64,000 nucleotides of DNA from Zoogloea sp041908905 (GTDB lineage: Bacteria > Pseudomonadota > Gammaproteobacteria > Burkholderiales > Rhodocyclaceae): the NCBI RefSeq assembly GCF_041908905.1, contig NZ_JAYREK010000001.1, positions 1-64,000 on the forward strand. Reading direction: 5' to 3'. How positions within the stretch are numbered: the stretch's first letter is position 1; the number at the start of each line of letters is the position of its first letter. Under the pieces are notes generated by a model. It saw only the letters and a program-made list of their open reading frames with translations, ran no database searches and was not told the origin of the DNA. Made by a program: the position numbers and the translations under genes. Of this stretch, positions 38,153-47,528 are shown piece after piece.

Positions 38153-38169
38153 GCGCGCCGGCGCGCTCA
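38150..38169. repeat. Perfect 20-bp palindrome spanning two convergent stop codons
   Basis: The two arms are TGAGCGCGCC and GGCGCGCTCA with no loop. The first three bases are the TGA stop of dciA on the plus strand; the last three are the stop of the small membrane protein on the minus strand. It lacks T tracts, so it is not a classical terminator, but it would form a very stable hairpin at the 3' ends of both transcripts. Confidence 0.75.
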
Positions 38170-38355
38170 GGCCACCGTCACGAAAACCCGCTCGACGATC
38201 AACAGCGCAAAGAACACCAGCGCGACGATCAGCACCCAGCGGAACAGCCGCCACGCCAGCGCCAAATAGCGCGCGTCGCGGGTGAAAAAGTAGGCAAACA
38301 CCGAGCCGCAGATGCCGATCCCGGCCAGCACCGCCAGGAGACGCAGCAGCAGCAT
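38167..38355 (-). CDS. Small two-helix membrane protein
   Basis: 62 residues, MLLLRLLAVLAGIGICG.... Two membrane segments (about 5-24 and 38-58) flank a short basic loop TRDARYLALAWRLFRW. Such tiny proteins are often seen between lpxC and the DUF721 gene in related bacteria, but I do not recognise a named family. The ATG at 38355 lies 7 bases after the lpxC stop, so it is probably translated from the lpxC transcript. Confidence 0.7.
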   Translation of the reverse strand: MLLLRLLAVLAGIGICGSVFAYFFTRDARYLALAWRLFRWVLIVALVFFALLIVERVFVTVA

Positions 38356-38362
38356 GACCGAC

Positions 38363-39280
38363 TCAGGCCGGGGCCAGCTCGAAGAGCCGGGCGACCGCCG
38401 GCGGCGTCCGCGCGTCTTCCTCGAAGGTGACGATGTCCCACGCCGTGCGGTCTTCAAGGAGCACGCGCAGGATCTGGTTGTTGAGGGCGTGGCCCGACTT
38501 GTAGGCGCTGTAGGCGGCCAGCAGCGGGTGACCCGCAAGATAGAGATCGCCGATGGCATCGAGCACCTTGTGCTTCACGAATTCGTCGGCGTAGCGCAGG
38601 CCGTCGGCGTTGAGCACCCGGTATTCGTCCATCACGATGGCGTTGTCGAGGCTGCCGCCGAGACCGAGGCCGTTGGCGCGCATGAACTCGACGTCCTGCA
38701 TGAAGCCGAAGGTGCGCGCCCGCGACACCTCGCGCACGTAGGAATTCTGGGCGAAATCGATGGTCACCGAGGTGCCCGTGCTGTCGATGGCCGGATGGTT
38801 GAACAGGATGGAAAAGCTGAGCTTGAAGCCGTCGTAAGGCTCGAGGCGCACCCACTTGTCGCCTTCGACGTACTCGACCGGCTTCAGCACCCGCAGGAAG
38901 CGTTTCGGCGCCTTCTGCTCCTCGATGCCGGCCGACTGGATCAGGAACACGAAGGGCCCGGCGCTGCCGTCGAGGATGGGAATCTCGGCCGCGTCCACGT
39001 CGATGTGCACGTTGTCGACGCCGAGCCCGGCGAGGGCCGACATCAGGTGCTCGACGGTATTGACCTTCGCCCCGCCCTGCTGCAGGCCCGAGCACATGCG
39101 CGTGTCGCAGACGGCGTACGGGTCGGCCGGCAGGTCGACGACCGGGTCGAGATCGACCCGATGGAACACGATGCCGGTGTCCGGCGCCGCCGGACGCAAC
39201 GTGAGGGTGACCTTGTTACCGCTGTGGAGCCCCACACCGGTGGCGCTGACGATCGTCTTCAGGGTGCGTTGCTTGAGCAT
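38363..39280 (-). CDS. lpxC: UDP-3-O-acyl-N-acetylglucosamine deacetylase LpxC
   Basis: Zinc-dependent deacetylase, the committed step of lipid A synthesis in the cytoplasm. The 305-residue product carries the family metal ligands: His in NTVEHLMSALAGLGVDN, the HKVLDAIGDLYLAG motif (His and Asp) and the general base His in KSGHALNNQ. It starts MLKQRTLKTIVSATGVGLHSG. It follows ftsZ by 164 bases on the minus strand, the classical end of the dcw cluster. Confidence 0.97.
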   Translation of the reverse strand: MLKQRTLKTIVSATGVGLHSGNKVTLTLRPAAPDTGIVFHRVDLDPVVDLPADPYAVCDTRMCSGLQQGGAKVNTVEHLMSALAGLGVDNVHIDVDAAEIPILDGSAGPFVFLIQSAGIEEQKAPKRFLRVLKPVEYVEGDKWVRLEPYDGFKLSFSILFNHPAIDSTGTSVTIDFAQNSYVREVSRARTFGFMQDVEFMRANGLGLGGSLDNAIVMDEYRVLNADGLRYADEFVKHKVLDAIGDLYLAGHPLLAAYSAYKSGHALNNQILRVLLEDRTAWDIVTFEEDARTPPAVARLFELAPA

Positions 39281-39366
39281 GATGGAGCCCCACGTTCTGG
39301 TAATCCAATTTTAACACAGCGCCCTTGCTGCACTGCAGCAGACAACGCCGGCCTCCAGGGCCCACA

Positions 39367-39408
39367 AAAGCAAACGCGCAGCGGACGGAGGCGACGTCAC
39401 GCTGCGCG
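39367..39408 (-). terminator. Possible terminator after ftsZ
   Basis: On the minus strand CGCGCAGCG pairs with CGCTGCGCG (39375-39383 with 39400-39408) across a 16-base loop, followed by TTTGCTTTTG. It lies 37 bases after the ftsZ stop. The large loop and broken T tract make it a moderate candidate only. Confidence 0.5.
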
Positions 39409-39444
39409 CGGGCCCGGGGCCGCCGGAGCGGCCTCGGAGGCGGC

Positions 39445-40587
39445 TCAGTCCGCCTGCTTGCGCAGGAAGGCCGGGATGTCCAGGGTGGACATGCCGTTGG
39501 CGCTCATCGCCTCGACCGTGGTGCGCGAGGTGCGGCGGATCACCGCCGGCAGTTCGAGGTTGCCGTAGTCGACTTCCATGCTCACGTTGTCGGTACCCGT
39601 CCGGATGACCTGCATCTCGGGCTTGCGGGCGACGCTCGCGGCACGCACGGCGCCGAGGCCGGTGGCGACCACGGTGACGCGGATGCGGTCTTCCATGTTC
39701 TCGTCGAAGACGGTGCCGTACTTGACGAAGGCTTCGGAGGCGGCGAAGGCCTGGACGGTCTTCACGGCGTCACGCACCTCGGACATCTTCAGCGAGCGGC
39801 TGGCGGTGATGTTGATCAGCACGCAGCGGGCGCCGGACAGCTCGGTGCCTTCGAGCAGCGGCGACACGGCGGCCTGCTCGGCGGCGATGCGGGCGCGGTC
39901 GAGGCCGGACGCCTGGGCGGAACCCATCATCGCGCGGCCCATCTCGGCCATCGCGGTGCGCACGTCCTGGAAGTCGACGTTCACCAGGCCCGGCACGTTG
40001 ATGATCTCGGCGATGCCACCGACGGCGCTGGTCAGCACGTTGTCGGCGGAACGGAAGCAATCCTCGAAGCCGGCGTCGTCGCCGTAGACTTCGAGCAGCT
40101 TGTCGTTGAGGACGACGATCAGCGAGTCGACCTGCTTGGAGAGCTCCTCGACACCGCTCTCGGCGACGCGGATGCGGTTTTCGAAGTCGAAGGGCTTGGT
40201 CACCACCGCAACGGTGAGGATGCCCATCTCCTTGGCGATCTCGGCCACCACGGGAGCGGCGCCGGTACCGGTGCCGCCGCCCATGCCGGCGGTGATGAAG
40301 CACATGTGGGCGCCCTCGAGGGCCGCCGCGATGGCGTCGCGGGATTCCTGCGCCGCGGCACGGCCGGCCTCCGGCTTGGAGCCGGCGCCCAGGCCGGTCT
40401 TGCCGAGCTGGACCTTGGTCGGAGCCAGGCAGCGGGACAGCGCCTGAGCGTCCGTGTTGGCGGTGATGAAATCGACGCCCTGCACACCTTCGCGGATCAT
40501 GTGGTCGACGGCGTTGCCGCCGGCGCCACCGACACCGATCACCTTGATGCTGGTGCCGCCCGATGCCTTTTCAACAATTTCAAACAT
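39445..40587 (-). CDS. ftsZ: Cell division GTPase FtsZ
   Basis: Bacterial tubulin that forms the Z ring. 380 residues with the GTP-binding signature GGGTGTGAAPV (about 104-114), the T7 loop region VNVDFQDVRTAM, a variable linker and the conserved C-terminal peptide LDIPAFLRKQ. This peptide binds FtsA and ZipA. It follows ftsA by 151 bases and ends the division part of the cluster. Confidence 0.98.
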   Translation of the reverse strand: MFEIVEKASGGTSIKVIGVGGAGGNAVDHMIREGVQGVDFITANTDAQALSRCLAPTKVQLGKTGLGAGSKPEAGRAAAQESRDAIAAALEGAHMCFITAGMGGGTGTGAAPVVAEIAKEMGILTVAVVTKPFDFENRIRVAESGVEELSKQVDSLIVVLNDKLLEVYGDDAGFEDCFRSADNVLTSAVGGIAEIINVPGLVNVDFQDVRTAMAEMGRAMMGSAQASGLDRARIAAEQAAVSPLLEGTELSGARCVLINITASRSLKMSEVRDAVKTVQAFAASEAFVKYGTVFDENMEDRIRVTVVATGLGAVRAASVARKPEMQVIRTGTDNVSMEVDYGNLELPAVIRRTSRTTVEAMSANGMSTLDIPAFLRKQAD

Positions 40588-40738
40588 TTAACGCGCCTCC
40601 AAAATTGACTGCCATTACACTGCCGATCCGCACAAGGCTGGGTTATTTAGTATCGGGCCCAATATTTTACAACTAAATAAAGCCTGCACAGAGCGTGATT
40701 CTTGGGGGTTCACCCCAAAATGGTGGGCGAAACCCCGG
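40588..40738 (-). promoter_or_regulatory. ftsA-ftsZ intergenic region, probable ftsZ promoter
   Basis: A 151-base gap, the longest inside the otherwise tightly packed dcw cluster. The middle is A+T-rich. On the minus strand TTGTAA is followed 17 bases later by TAAATA, a weak -35/-10 match, with a GGGCCC palindrome between. An internal ftsZ promoter is common in other bacteria; here it is inferred. Confidence 0.4.
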
Positions 40739-41968
40739 TCAGAAATTGCGCTCGAACCAGGAGCGCATCCTCGAGAACACCTGCCCCACGTTGCGCGTCT
40801 GGCGGGCCTGCATGCCACGGCGCTTCTGGGCGGCCCCTTCCATCACCAATCCCATTGCATTGGCATAGCGCGGCTCACAGACCACCTCGGAGAGCGGGCC
40901 GTCGTAGCGCGGGTAGCCGATGCGCACCGGCATGTGGAACACCTCTTCGCCGAGCTCGACCATGCCCTGCATCACCGCCGCGCCGCCGGACAGCACGATG
41001 CCCGACGACAGCAGCTCCTCGTAGCCGCTGCGACGCAGCTCGGCCTGGACCAGCTCGTAGAGTTCGCACACCCGCGGCTCGATCACGTCGGCCAGGGCCT
41101 GGCGGGACAGCTTGCGCGGCGGACGGTCGCCCACGCCGGGCACCTCGATCATCTCGGAGGCGTCGGCCAGGGTATGCATCGCCACGCCGTGGCGGATCTT
41201 GATCTGCTCGGCGTCGGCGGTGGGGGTGCGCAGCGCGACGGCGATGTCGTTGGTGACCTGGTCGCCGGCGATGGGGATCACCGCGGTGTGGCGGATCGCG
41301 CCCTGGGTGAAGACGGCGAGGTCGGTGGTGCCGCCGCCGACTTCCACCAGGCAGACGCCCAGCTCCTTCTCGTCTTCGGAGAGGGTGGCGTAGCTGGAGG
41401 CGAGCGGCTGGAGAACCAGGTCGAGCACCTCGAGACCGCAGCGGCGCACGCACTTGACGATGTTCTGGGCCGCCGACACAGCGCCGGTGACGATGTGCAC
41501 CTTGACCTCGAGGCGCACACCACTCATGCCGATCGGCTCGCGCACGCCATCCTGGCCGTCGATGACGAACTCCTGGGTCAGGATGTGCAGGATCTGCTGG
41601 TCGGCCGGCAGGGGCATCGCCCGGGCGGTCTCGATGACCCGCTCCACGTCGAGGGGCGAGACTTCCTTGTCCTTGATCGCCACCATCCCGTTGGAGTTGA
41701 AGCTGCGGATGTGGCTGCCGGCGATGCCGGTGTAGACGTCGCGGATCTTGCAGTCGGCCATCTGCTCGACCTCCTGGATGACCCGGCTGATCGCATCCAC
41801 GGTGGCCTCGATGTTGACGACGACCCCCTTCTTGAGGCCCGACGAGGGCTGCGAGCTCAGGCCGACCACCTCCATGCGCCCGTCCGGCTTGAGCTCGGCG
41901 ACCACGCAGGTGATCTTGGAGGTGCCGATATCGAGGCCGACGATCAGCTCTTTGTATTCTTTACTCAT
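40739..41968 (-). CDS. ftsA: Cell division protein FtsA
   Basis: Actin-like ATPase that tethers FtsZ to the membrane. 409 residues with the actin-like phosphate-1 motif GLDIGTSKITCVVAEL, the SHS2/1C domain and the adenosine motif region (SGIVLSGGAAVMQGM). The C-terminal amphipathic membrane-targeting helix VFSRMRSWFERNF is intact. The start overlaps the ftsQ stop by 4 bases. Confidence 0.97.
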   Translation of the reverse strand: MSKEYKELIVGLDIGTSKITCVVAELKPDGRMEVVGLSSQPSSGLKKGVVVNIEATVDAISRVIQEVEQMADCKIRDVYTGIAGSHIRSFNSNGMVAIKDKEVSPLDVERVIETARAMPLPADQQILHILTQEFVIDGQDGVREPIGMSGVRLEVKVHIVTGAVSAAQNIVKCVRRCGLEVLDLVLQPLASSYATLSEDEKELGVCLVEVGGGTTDLAVFTQGAIRHTAVIPIAGDQVTNDIAVALRTPTADAEQIKIRHGVAMHTLADASEMIEVPGVGDRPPRKLSRQALADVIEPRVCELYELVQAELRRSGYEELLSSGIVLSGGAAVMQGMVELGEEVFHMPVRIGYPRYDGPLSEVVCEPRYANAMGLVMEGAAQKRRGMQARQTRNVGQVFSRMRSWFERNF

Positions 41969-42849
41969 CGCTTACCTTTTTTGTCTTGCTTGCCCGCCGG
42001 CGCCTCGGGGACGATGGGACGGAGGGCAAATCCACTGGGGTAGCGGAGGTCCACCACCGCCACGTTCATGTTCAGTTCGGTCCGGGCCTTCGGGTAGTTG
42101 CGCACGAAGCGGGCCAGCCGCTCGTCGATCGGCGCCTTGACCTGGTCGTGGCCCAGCTCGATGGTGAGGCCGTCTTCCAGCTTGAGCTGCCACGCCTCCC
42201 GCGCCGACAGCGAGACCCCCACCAGCTGCTTGCCCAGCGGGCCGAGCTTGCCGGCGAACTCGTCGAACTTGGCGAGCAGCATGCCGGACGAACCTTCGGG
42301 CCCGCTGAAGACCGGCATCCTGGCGTTGCTGGCGGCGCTGAAGACCTCGCCGTAGCGGTTTACCAGGCGCATGTCGCCGGTTTCGCCGACCCGCCAGTAG
42401 GCGGACGCCACGTGCTCCTCGAGGCGCACCTCGACCCCGCCCGGCCAGCGTCGGCGCACGTCGGCCCGGCGCACCCACGGCAGCTTCTCGAAGGCGCCGC
42501 GGACGTCGTCGAGGTCGACGGTGAAGAAGTTGCCGCGCAGCGACGAGCGCGCCACGTATTCGAGCTGGGCCGTGGTGACCTGGGCCAGCGGCGTCATCAC
42601 CACCACCTCCCGCAGCGGGAAGGCCGGCAGACGCGACAGGGCCGTCACCGCCGCGTAGCCCAGGCCGGCGGCGCCGACGACGATCAGCACGTCGGAGATC
42701 AGGTTGAGCAGCTGCGGCCTGTCCCACAGGCGGTTGCCCTCCACCGCCCGCGCGGGCCGCGCCGGTCGGGCGGCACGGACGCGCTTGGCCAGGCCGGGCT
42801 TGGCGCCGGGCTCGGGCGGGACGTTGGAGGTGCTGCGCTCGTCAGCCAA
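41965..42849 (-). CDS. ftsQ: Cell division protein FtsQ
   Basis: Bitopic divisome protein that links FtsA/FtsK to FtsL/FtsB. 294 residues: a cytoplasmic Arg/Ala-rich tail, one membrane helix (about 50-72), a POTRA domain (FPLREVVVMTPLAQVTTAQLEYVARSSLRGNFFTVDLDDVRGAFEKLPWVRRADVRRRWPGGVEVRLEEH) and the FtsQ beta domain. The assigned start is a TTG at 42849, overlapping the ddlB stop by 8 bases and preceded by CCGGAG at proper spacing. A GTG about 38 codons later is the alternative. Confidence 0.92.
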   Translation of the reverse strand: MADERSTSNVPPEPGAKPGLAKRVRAARPARPARAVEGNRLWDRPQLLNLISDVLIVVGAAGLGYAAVTALSRLPAFPLREVVVMTPLAQVTTAQLEYVARSSLRGNFFTVDLDDVRGAFEKLPWVRRADVRRRWPGGVEVRLEEHVASAYWRVGETGDMRLVNRYGEVFSAASNARMPVFSGPEGSSGMLLAKFDEFAGKLGPLGKQLVGVSLSAREAWQLKLEDGLTIELGHDQVKAPIDERLARFVRNYPKARTELNMNVAVVDLRYPSGFALRPIVPEAPAGKQDKKGKR

Positions 42850-43792
42850 GGCGCGCTCCGGAGAGGATCTCGAGGCACAGGGCCTCGAACGACAGCCCGG
42901 CCACCCGCGCCGACATGGGCACCAGCGAGTGGTTGGTCATGCCCGGCGCGGTGTTGATCTCGAGCAGGGTGAAGCTGCCGTCGTCCCGCAGGATCAGGTC
43001 GGCGCGCCCCCAGCCGCGGCAGCCGAGCACCTTGGCGCAGCGCACGATGGCGGCCTGGATCGCGGTCTCGACGGCTTCCGGCAGGCCGCTCGGGCAGTAA
43101 TACTGGGTGTCGTCGGTGAAGTACTTGTTCTGGTAGTCGTAGTTGCCCCCCGGCGCGACGATGCGCACCAGCGGCAGCGCCCGCTCACCCAGGAAGGGCG
43201 CGGTGAGCTCCTGGCCGGTGACGAACTCCTCGGCCAGCACCAGCGAATCGAAGCGGGCGGCGAGTTCCCAGGCGGCCTTGAGCTGGCCGGCCTCGGTGAC
43301 CTTGGTGGCGCCCATGCTGGAGCCTTCATGCACCGGCTTCACGAAGATCGGCAGGCCCAGGTCGGCCACCACGGCGTCCCAGTCGGTGTCGGCGTCGAGG
43401 ATCGCGAAGCGCGGCGTCGGCAGGCCGGCGGCCAGCCACACCAGCTTGGTGCGCCACTTGTCCATGGCGATCGCCGAAGCCATCACGCCGCTGCCGGTGT
43501 AGGGGATCTGCATCAGCTCGAGGGCGCCCTGCACCGTGCCGTCCTCGCCACCGCGGCCATGCAGCGCGATGAAGGCCCGGTCGAAGCCCTCTTCCTTGAG
43601 GATGTGCAGGTCCCGCTCGGCGGGGTCGAAGGCGTGGGCATCCACGCCTGCCGCCTGCAGGGCCGCCAGCACCGCGGCGCCCGACATCAGCGAGATCTCG
43701 CGCTCGGCCGAATTGCCGCCCAGCAGCACCGCCACCTTTCCGAATTTTCCGGCCACCGCCGTCTTCACTTCCGTCACGTCACGCCTCGCCAT
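42842..43792 (-). CDS. ddlB: D-alanine--D-alanine ligase
   Basis: ATP-grasp enzyme that makes D-Ala-D-Ala for the peptidoglycan stem peptide. 316 residues with the N-terminal HGRGGEDGTVQGALELMQIPYTGSGVMASAIAMDK signature and the ATP-grasp core KPVHEGSSMGATKV. The metal-binding end (TLLEINTAPGMTNHSLVPMSA) is complete. It overlaps murC upstream by 14 bases and ftsQ downstream by 8. Confidence 0.97.
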   Translation of the reverse strand: MARRDVTEVKTAVAGKFGKVAVLLGGNSAEREISLMSGAAVLAALQAAGVDAHAFDPAERDLHILKEEGFDRAFIALHGRGGEDGTVQGALELMQIPYTGSGVMASAIAMDKWRTKLVWLAAGLPTPRFAILDADTDWDAVVADLGLPIFVKPVHEGSSMGATKVTEAGQLKAAWELAARFDSLVLAEEFVTGQELTAPFLGERALPLVRIVAPGGNYDYQNKYFTDDTQYYCPSGLPEAVETAIQAAIVRCAKVLGCRGWGRADLILRDDGSFTLLEINTAPGMTNHSLVPMSARVAGLSFEALCLEILSGARLG

Positions 43793-45173
43793 TCACCAAT
43801 TTGCCCGGCACACCGCCGATACTGCCGGCACCCATGGTGATCACCACGTCGCCATCCTGCGCCGCGGACAGGATCGCCCCCGGCATGTCTTCGATGCTCT
43901 CCACGAACACCGGCTCGATCTTGCCCGCCACCCGCAGCGCCCGCGCCAGCGAACGGCCGTCGGCGGCCACGATGGGCGTCTCGCCGGCGGCGTACACCTC
44001 GCCGAGGAGCAGCGCGTCGACGGTGGACAGGACCTTCACGAAATCCTCGAAACAATCCCGGGTGCGCGTGTAGCGGTGGGGCTGGAAGGCCAGCACCAGA
44101 CGCTTGTCGGGGAAGGCCCCGCGGGCCGCGGCGATGGTGGCCGCCATCTCGACCGGGTGGTGGCCGTAGTCGTCGATCACCGTCGCGCTGCCGCCACCGG
44201 GCAGGGCCACCTCGCCGTAGCGCTGGAAGCGCCGGCCGACGCCCTTGAACTCGGCCAGCGCCTTGACGATGGCCTCGTCGGAGACGCCGACCTCGGTGGC
44301 CACGGCGATCGCCGCCAGGGCGTTGAGCACGTTGTGGCGGCCCGGCAGGTTGAGGGTGACGGACAGGCGGCTGGTGGTGCCATTGACGCGCACCACGTCG
44401 AAGCACATCCGGCCCTCCTCGGCGCGGACGTTCTCGGCGCGCACGTTGGCCGACTCGGAGAAACCGTAGCGGACGATCTGCTTGGAGACCAGCGGCATGA
44501 TCGAGCCCACGTGCCGGTCGTCCTCGCACAGCACCGCCACACCATAAAAGGGCAGGTGCTGCAGGAAATCGACAAAGGATTGCTTGAGCCGGGCGAAATC
44601 GTGCCCGTAGGTCTCCATGTGGTCGGCGTCGATGTTGGTGACCACCGAGATCACCGGCGTCAGCAGCAGGAAGGAGGCGTCGGATTCGTCCGCCTCGGCG
44701 ACCAGGAAATCGCCCTTGCCCAGGCGCGCGTTGGCGCCGGCCGCGTTGAGCTTGCCGCCGATCACGAAGGTCGGGTCGAGGCCGCCCTCGGCGAGGATGC
44801 TCGCCACCAGCGAGGTGGTGGTGGTCTTGCCGTGGGTGCCGGCGATGGCGATGCCCTGCTTGAGGCGCATCAGCTCGGCGAGCATCTGGGCGCGGGGCAC
44901 CACCGGGATGTGGCGGGCGCGGGCGGCGAGGACTTCCGGGTTGTCGCCCTTGACGGCGGTGGAGGTGACCACCGCGTCGGCGTCGAGCACGTTGTCGGCT
45001 GCGTGGCCCTGGATCACCCGGGCCCCGAGGGCCTTCAGGCGGCGGGTGGCGGCGTTGTCGCCCAGGTCGGAGCCGCTGACCTCGTAGCCGAGGTTGAGCA
45101 GCACCTCGGCGATGCCGCTCATGCCGGCGCCGCCGATGCCGACGAAGTGAATGCTTTTGACTTTGTGTTTCAC
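43779..45173 (-). CDS. murC: UDP-N-acetylmuramate--L-alanine ligase
   Basis: Adds L-Ala to UDP-MurNAc in the cytoplasm. 464 residues, beginning at a GTG (45173, product MKHKVKSIHFVGIGGAGMSGIAEVLL), which matches the conserved Mur N-terminus. The frame is open 14 codons further upstream and reaches into the end of murG, but that part is not Mur-like. The ATP-binding loop is GTHGKTTTTSLVASIL and the conserved YGHHPVEMAAT motif is present. Confidence 0.95.
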   Translation of the reverse strand: MKHKVKSIHFVGIGGAGMSGIAEVLLNLGYEVSGSDLGDNAATRRLKALGARVIQGHAADNVLDADAVVTSTAVKGDNPEVLAARARHIPVVPRAQMLAELMRLKQGIAIAGTHGKTTTTSLVASILAEGGLDPTFVIGGKLNAAGANARLGKGDFLVAEADESDASFLLLTPVISVVTNIDADHMETYGHDFARLKQSFVDFLQHLPFYGVAVLCEDDRHVGSIMPLVSKQIVRYGFSESANVRAENVRAEEGRMCFDVVRVNGTTSRLSVTLNLPGRHNVLNALAAIAVATEVGVSDEAIVKALAEFKGVGRRFQRYGEVALPGGGSATVIDDYGHHPVEMAATIAAARGAFPDKRLVLAFQPHRYTRTRDCFEDFVKVLSTVDALLLGEVYAAGETPIVAADGRSLARALRVAGKIEPVFVESIEDMPGAILSAAQDGDVVITMGAGSIGGVPGKLVNGEA

Positions 45174-45193
45174 GTCGATTTCCGTTTCTTCAA

Positions 45194-46252
45194 TCAGCGG
45201 GCGAGGCCCGCGCACAGCTCGGCGACACGGCGGGTGGCATCCGGCCGGGCGCAGTGGCGGGCCTTCTCGGCCATCGCCAGCAGGCGCTCGCGGGTCATTT
45301 CCTGCAGCAGCGCGGCGAGGCGCTGCGGCGTCAGTTCGGTCTGGGGCAGCAGGACTGCCGCGCCGGCATCGGCGAGGAAGCGGGCGTTGCCGGTCTGGTG
45401 ATCGTCCACCGCATGGGGAAAGGGCACCAGCACGCTGGCGACACCCGCCGCGGCGAGCTCGGCCACCGTGAGGGCGCCCGCCCGGCAGATCACCAGGTCG
45501 GCGCCAGCGTAGCGGGCGGCCATGTCATCGATGAAGGGCAGCAGCTCACCGGTGACCCCGGCGGCCTGATAGCCGGCCCTCAGCGCCTCGATCTGCCGGG
45601 TGCCGGCCTGGTGGGTGACCTGCGGGCGGGCCTCCGGTGCGAGCAGCGCGAGGGCCTTCGGCATTGCGTCGTTGAGGGCCGCAGCGCCCAGGCTGCCGCC
45701 GACCACCAGCACCTTCAGCGGGCCGGTTCGGCCGGCGAAGCGCTCGGCGGGCGGCGCCACCGCGGCGATGTCGGCGCGCACCGGGTTGCCCAGCCATTCG
45801 CCCTTCTTGAGGACGTCGGGGAAGCCGGTGACGACCTTGTCGGCCACACCGGCCAGCACCCGGTTGGCGAGGCCGGCCACGGAGTTCTGTTCATGCACGA
45901 CCACCGGCCGCCCGAGCAAGGCCGCCATCATGCCGCCCGGGAAGGTGACGTAGCCGCCCATGCCGAGCACCACGTCGGGACGGACGCGGCGGATCTGGGC
46001 GAGGGCCTGGGCGAAGCCGCGCAGCAGGTTGAACGGCAGCAGCAGCTTGCGCAGCAGCCCCTTGCCCCGCAGCGCGGTGAAGCGGACCCAGGCCACTTCG
46101 TAGCCGCTGGCGGGCACGATGCGCGCTTCCATGCCGTCGGGGTTGCCCATCCAGACCACCTTCCAGCCCCGCTCGCGCAGCGCGTCGGCGACCGCGAGGC
46201 CGGGATAGATGTGACCGCCGGTGCCCCCGGCCATGACCATCAGCGTAGGCAT
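45194..46252 (-). CDS. murG: UDP-N-acetylglucosamine--N-acetylmuramyl-(pentapeptide) pyrophosphoryl-undecaprenol GlcNAc transferase
   Basis: Membrane-associated GT28 enzyme that turns lipid I into lipid II. 352 residues with the N-terminal glycine loop MAGGTGGHIYPGLAVADALRERG, the acceptor-side GMGGYVTFPGGMMAALLGRPVVVHEQNSVAG, and the donor site ICRAGALTVAELAAAGVASVLVPFPHAVDDHQTGNA. It lies between ftsW (40 bases upstream) and murC. Confidence 0.97.
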   Translation of the reverse strand: MPTLMVMAGGTGGHIYPGLAVADALRERGWKVVWMGNPDGMEARIVPASGYEVAWVRFTALRGKGLLRKLLLPFNLLRGFAQALAQIRRVRPDVVLGMGGYVTFPGGMMAALLGRPVVVHEQNSVAGLANRVLAGVADKVVTGFPDVLKKGEWLGNPVRADIAAVAPPAERFAGRTGPLKVLVVGGSLGAAALNDAMPKALALLAPEARPQVTHQAGTRQIEALRAGYQAAGVTGELLPFIDDMAARYAGADLVICRAGALTVAELAAAGVASVLVPFPHAVDDHQTGNARFLADAGAAVLLPQTELTPQRLAALLQEMTRERLLAMAEKARHCARPDATRRVAELCAGLAR

Positions 46253-46292
46253 CAGACGGACTCCCGGAACGAGAAGGCGTCGGGGAGGCGGG

Positions 46293-47528
46293 TCATGCGC
46301 CGGCTCCCCTCATGATCTGGCGATTCTCCCAGTCGATGCGCAGCAGGATCGCCAGGGCCACGCAGTTGGCGAGGATGCCGGAGCCGCCGAAGCTCATCAG
46401 CGGCAGGGTCAGGCCCTTGGTGGGCAGCAGGCCCATGTTCACACCCATGTTGATGAAGGACTGCACGCCGATCCAGATGCCGATGCCCTGGGCCACCAGC
46501 GCCGCGTAAGTGCGCTCGAGGGTGACGGCCTGCTTGCCGATCGCGAAGGCGCGCTGGATCAGCACCGCGAAAAGCAGCACGACCATGAACACCCCGGCAA
46601 AGCCGAGCTCCTCGGCGATCACGGCGAGCAGGAAGTCGGTGTGGGCCTCGGGCAGGTAGAAGAGCTTCTCGATGCTGCCCCCCAGCCCGACGCCGAACCA
46701 TTCGCCGCGGCCGAAGGCGATGAGCGCGTGGGAAAGCTGGTAGCCCTTGCCGTAGGCGTCCTGCCACGGGTCCATGAAGCCCAGGATGCGCTGGCGACGG
46801 TATTCCGAGAAGGTGATCAGCAGCACGAAGCCGATGGTCGCGACGACCGCCAGCAGCACGAACAGGCGCACGTTGATGCCGCCCAGGAAGAGCACGCCGA
46901 AGGCGATCGCGGTGATCACCACGAAGGCGCCGAAGTCGGGCTCCTTGAGCAGCAGGAAGCCGACGAACAGGATCACCCCGGCCATCGGCGCGAAGCCCTG
47001 CTTGAAGCTGCCCATCAGCGGCAGCTTGCGGGTGGTGTAGTCGGCGGCGTAGAGGGCTGCAAAGAGCTTCATCAGCTCGGACGGCTGCAGGTTGACGACC
47101 CCCAGCGGCAGCCAGCGGCGGGCGCCGTTGACATCGCGGCCGATGCCGGGGATCAGCACCACCAGCAGCAGCACGACCCCGGCGATGAACAGCCATGGCG
47201 CCATCTCCTGCCACGCCCGCATCGGGATCTGGAACACCACCACCCCGGCGATCACCCCGACGGCCAGGAACACCGCGTGGCGCACCAGGAAGTAGGCCGG
47301 CTGGTGGCCGAACATGCGGCTGCCCTCGGCGGTAGCGATGGAGGCCGAGAAGACCATGATCAGCCCCAGCAGCAGCAGCGCCGCGGCGGACCAGATCAGC
47401 CAGGGGTCGAGCTCCCGCGGCTGGCCGACGGGCTGCAGCAGGCGATTGACCGCGCGGCTGGTCACCGGCCCGGCGGCGTCCGGGGCGGAGCGGGAGAACA
47501 GGCCGGAGAGGTTGTCGGCGAGCTTCAT
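46293..47528 (-). CDS. ftsW: Cell division protein FtsW (SEDS glycosyltransferase)
   Basis: Septal peptidoglycan polymerase that works with FtsI. 411 residues with about ten membrane helices and the SEDS hallmarks: GFLLLKEPDFGAFVVI carrying the catalytic Asp, GRGEWFGVGLGGSIEKLFYLPEAHTDFLLAVIAEELGF, and LPTKGLTLPLMSFGGSG near the C-terminus. The N-terminus is a long cytoplasmic segment. The start overlaps the murD stop by 4 bases. Confidence 0.96.
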   Translation of the reverse strand: MKLADNLSGLFSRSAPDAAGPVTSRAVNRLLQPVGQPRELDPWLIWSAAALLLLGLIMVFSASIATAEGSRMFGHQPAYFLVRHAVFLAVGVIAGVVVFQIPMRAWQEMAPWLFIAGVVLLLVVLIPGIGRDVNGARRWLPLGVVNLQPSELMKLFAALYAADYTTRKLPLMGSFKQGFAPMAGVILFVGFLLLKEPDFGAFVVITAIAFGVLFLGGINVRLFVLLAVVATIGFVLLITFSEYRRQRILGFMDPWQDAYGKGYQLSHALIAFGRGEWFGVGLGGSIEKLFYLPEAHTDFLLAVIAEELGFAGVFMVVLLFAVLIQRAFAIGKQAVTLERTYAALVAQGIGIWIGVQSFINMGVNMGLLPTKGLTLPLMSFGGSGILANCVALAILLRIDWENRQIMRGAGA

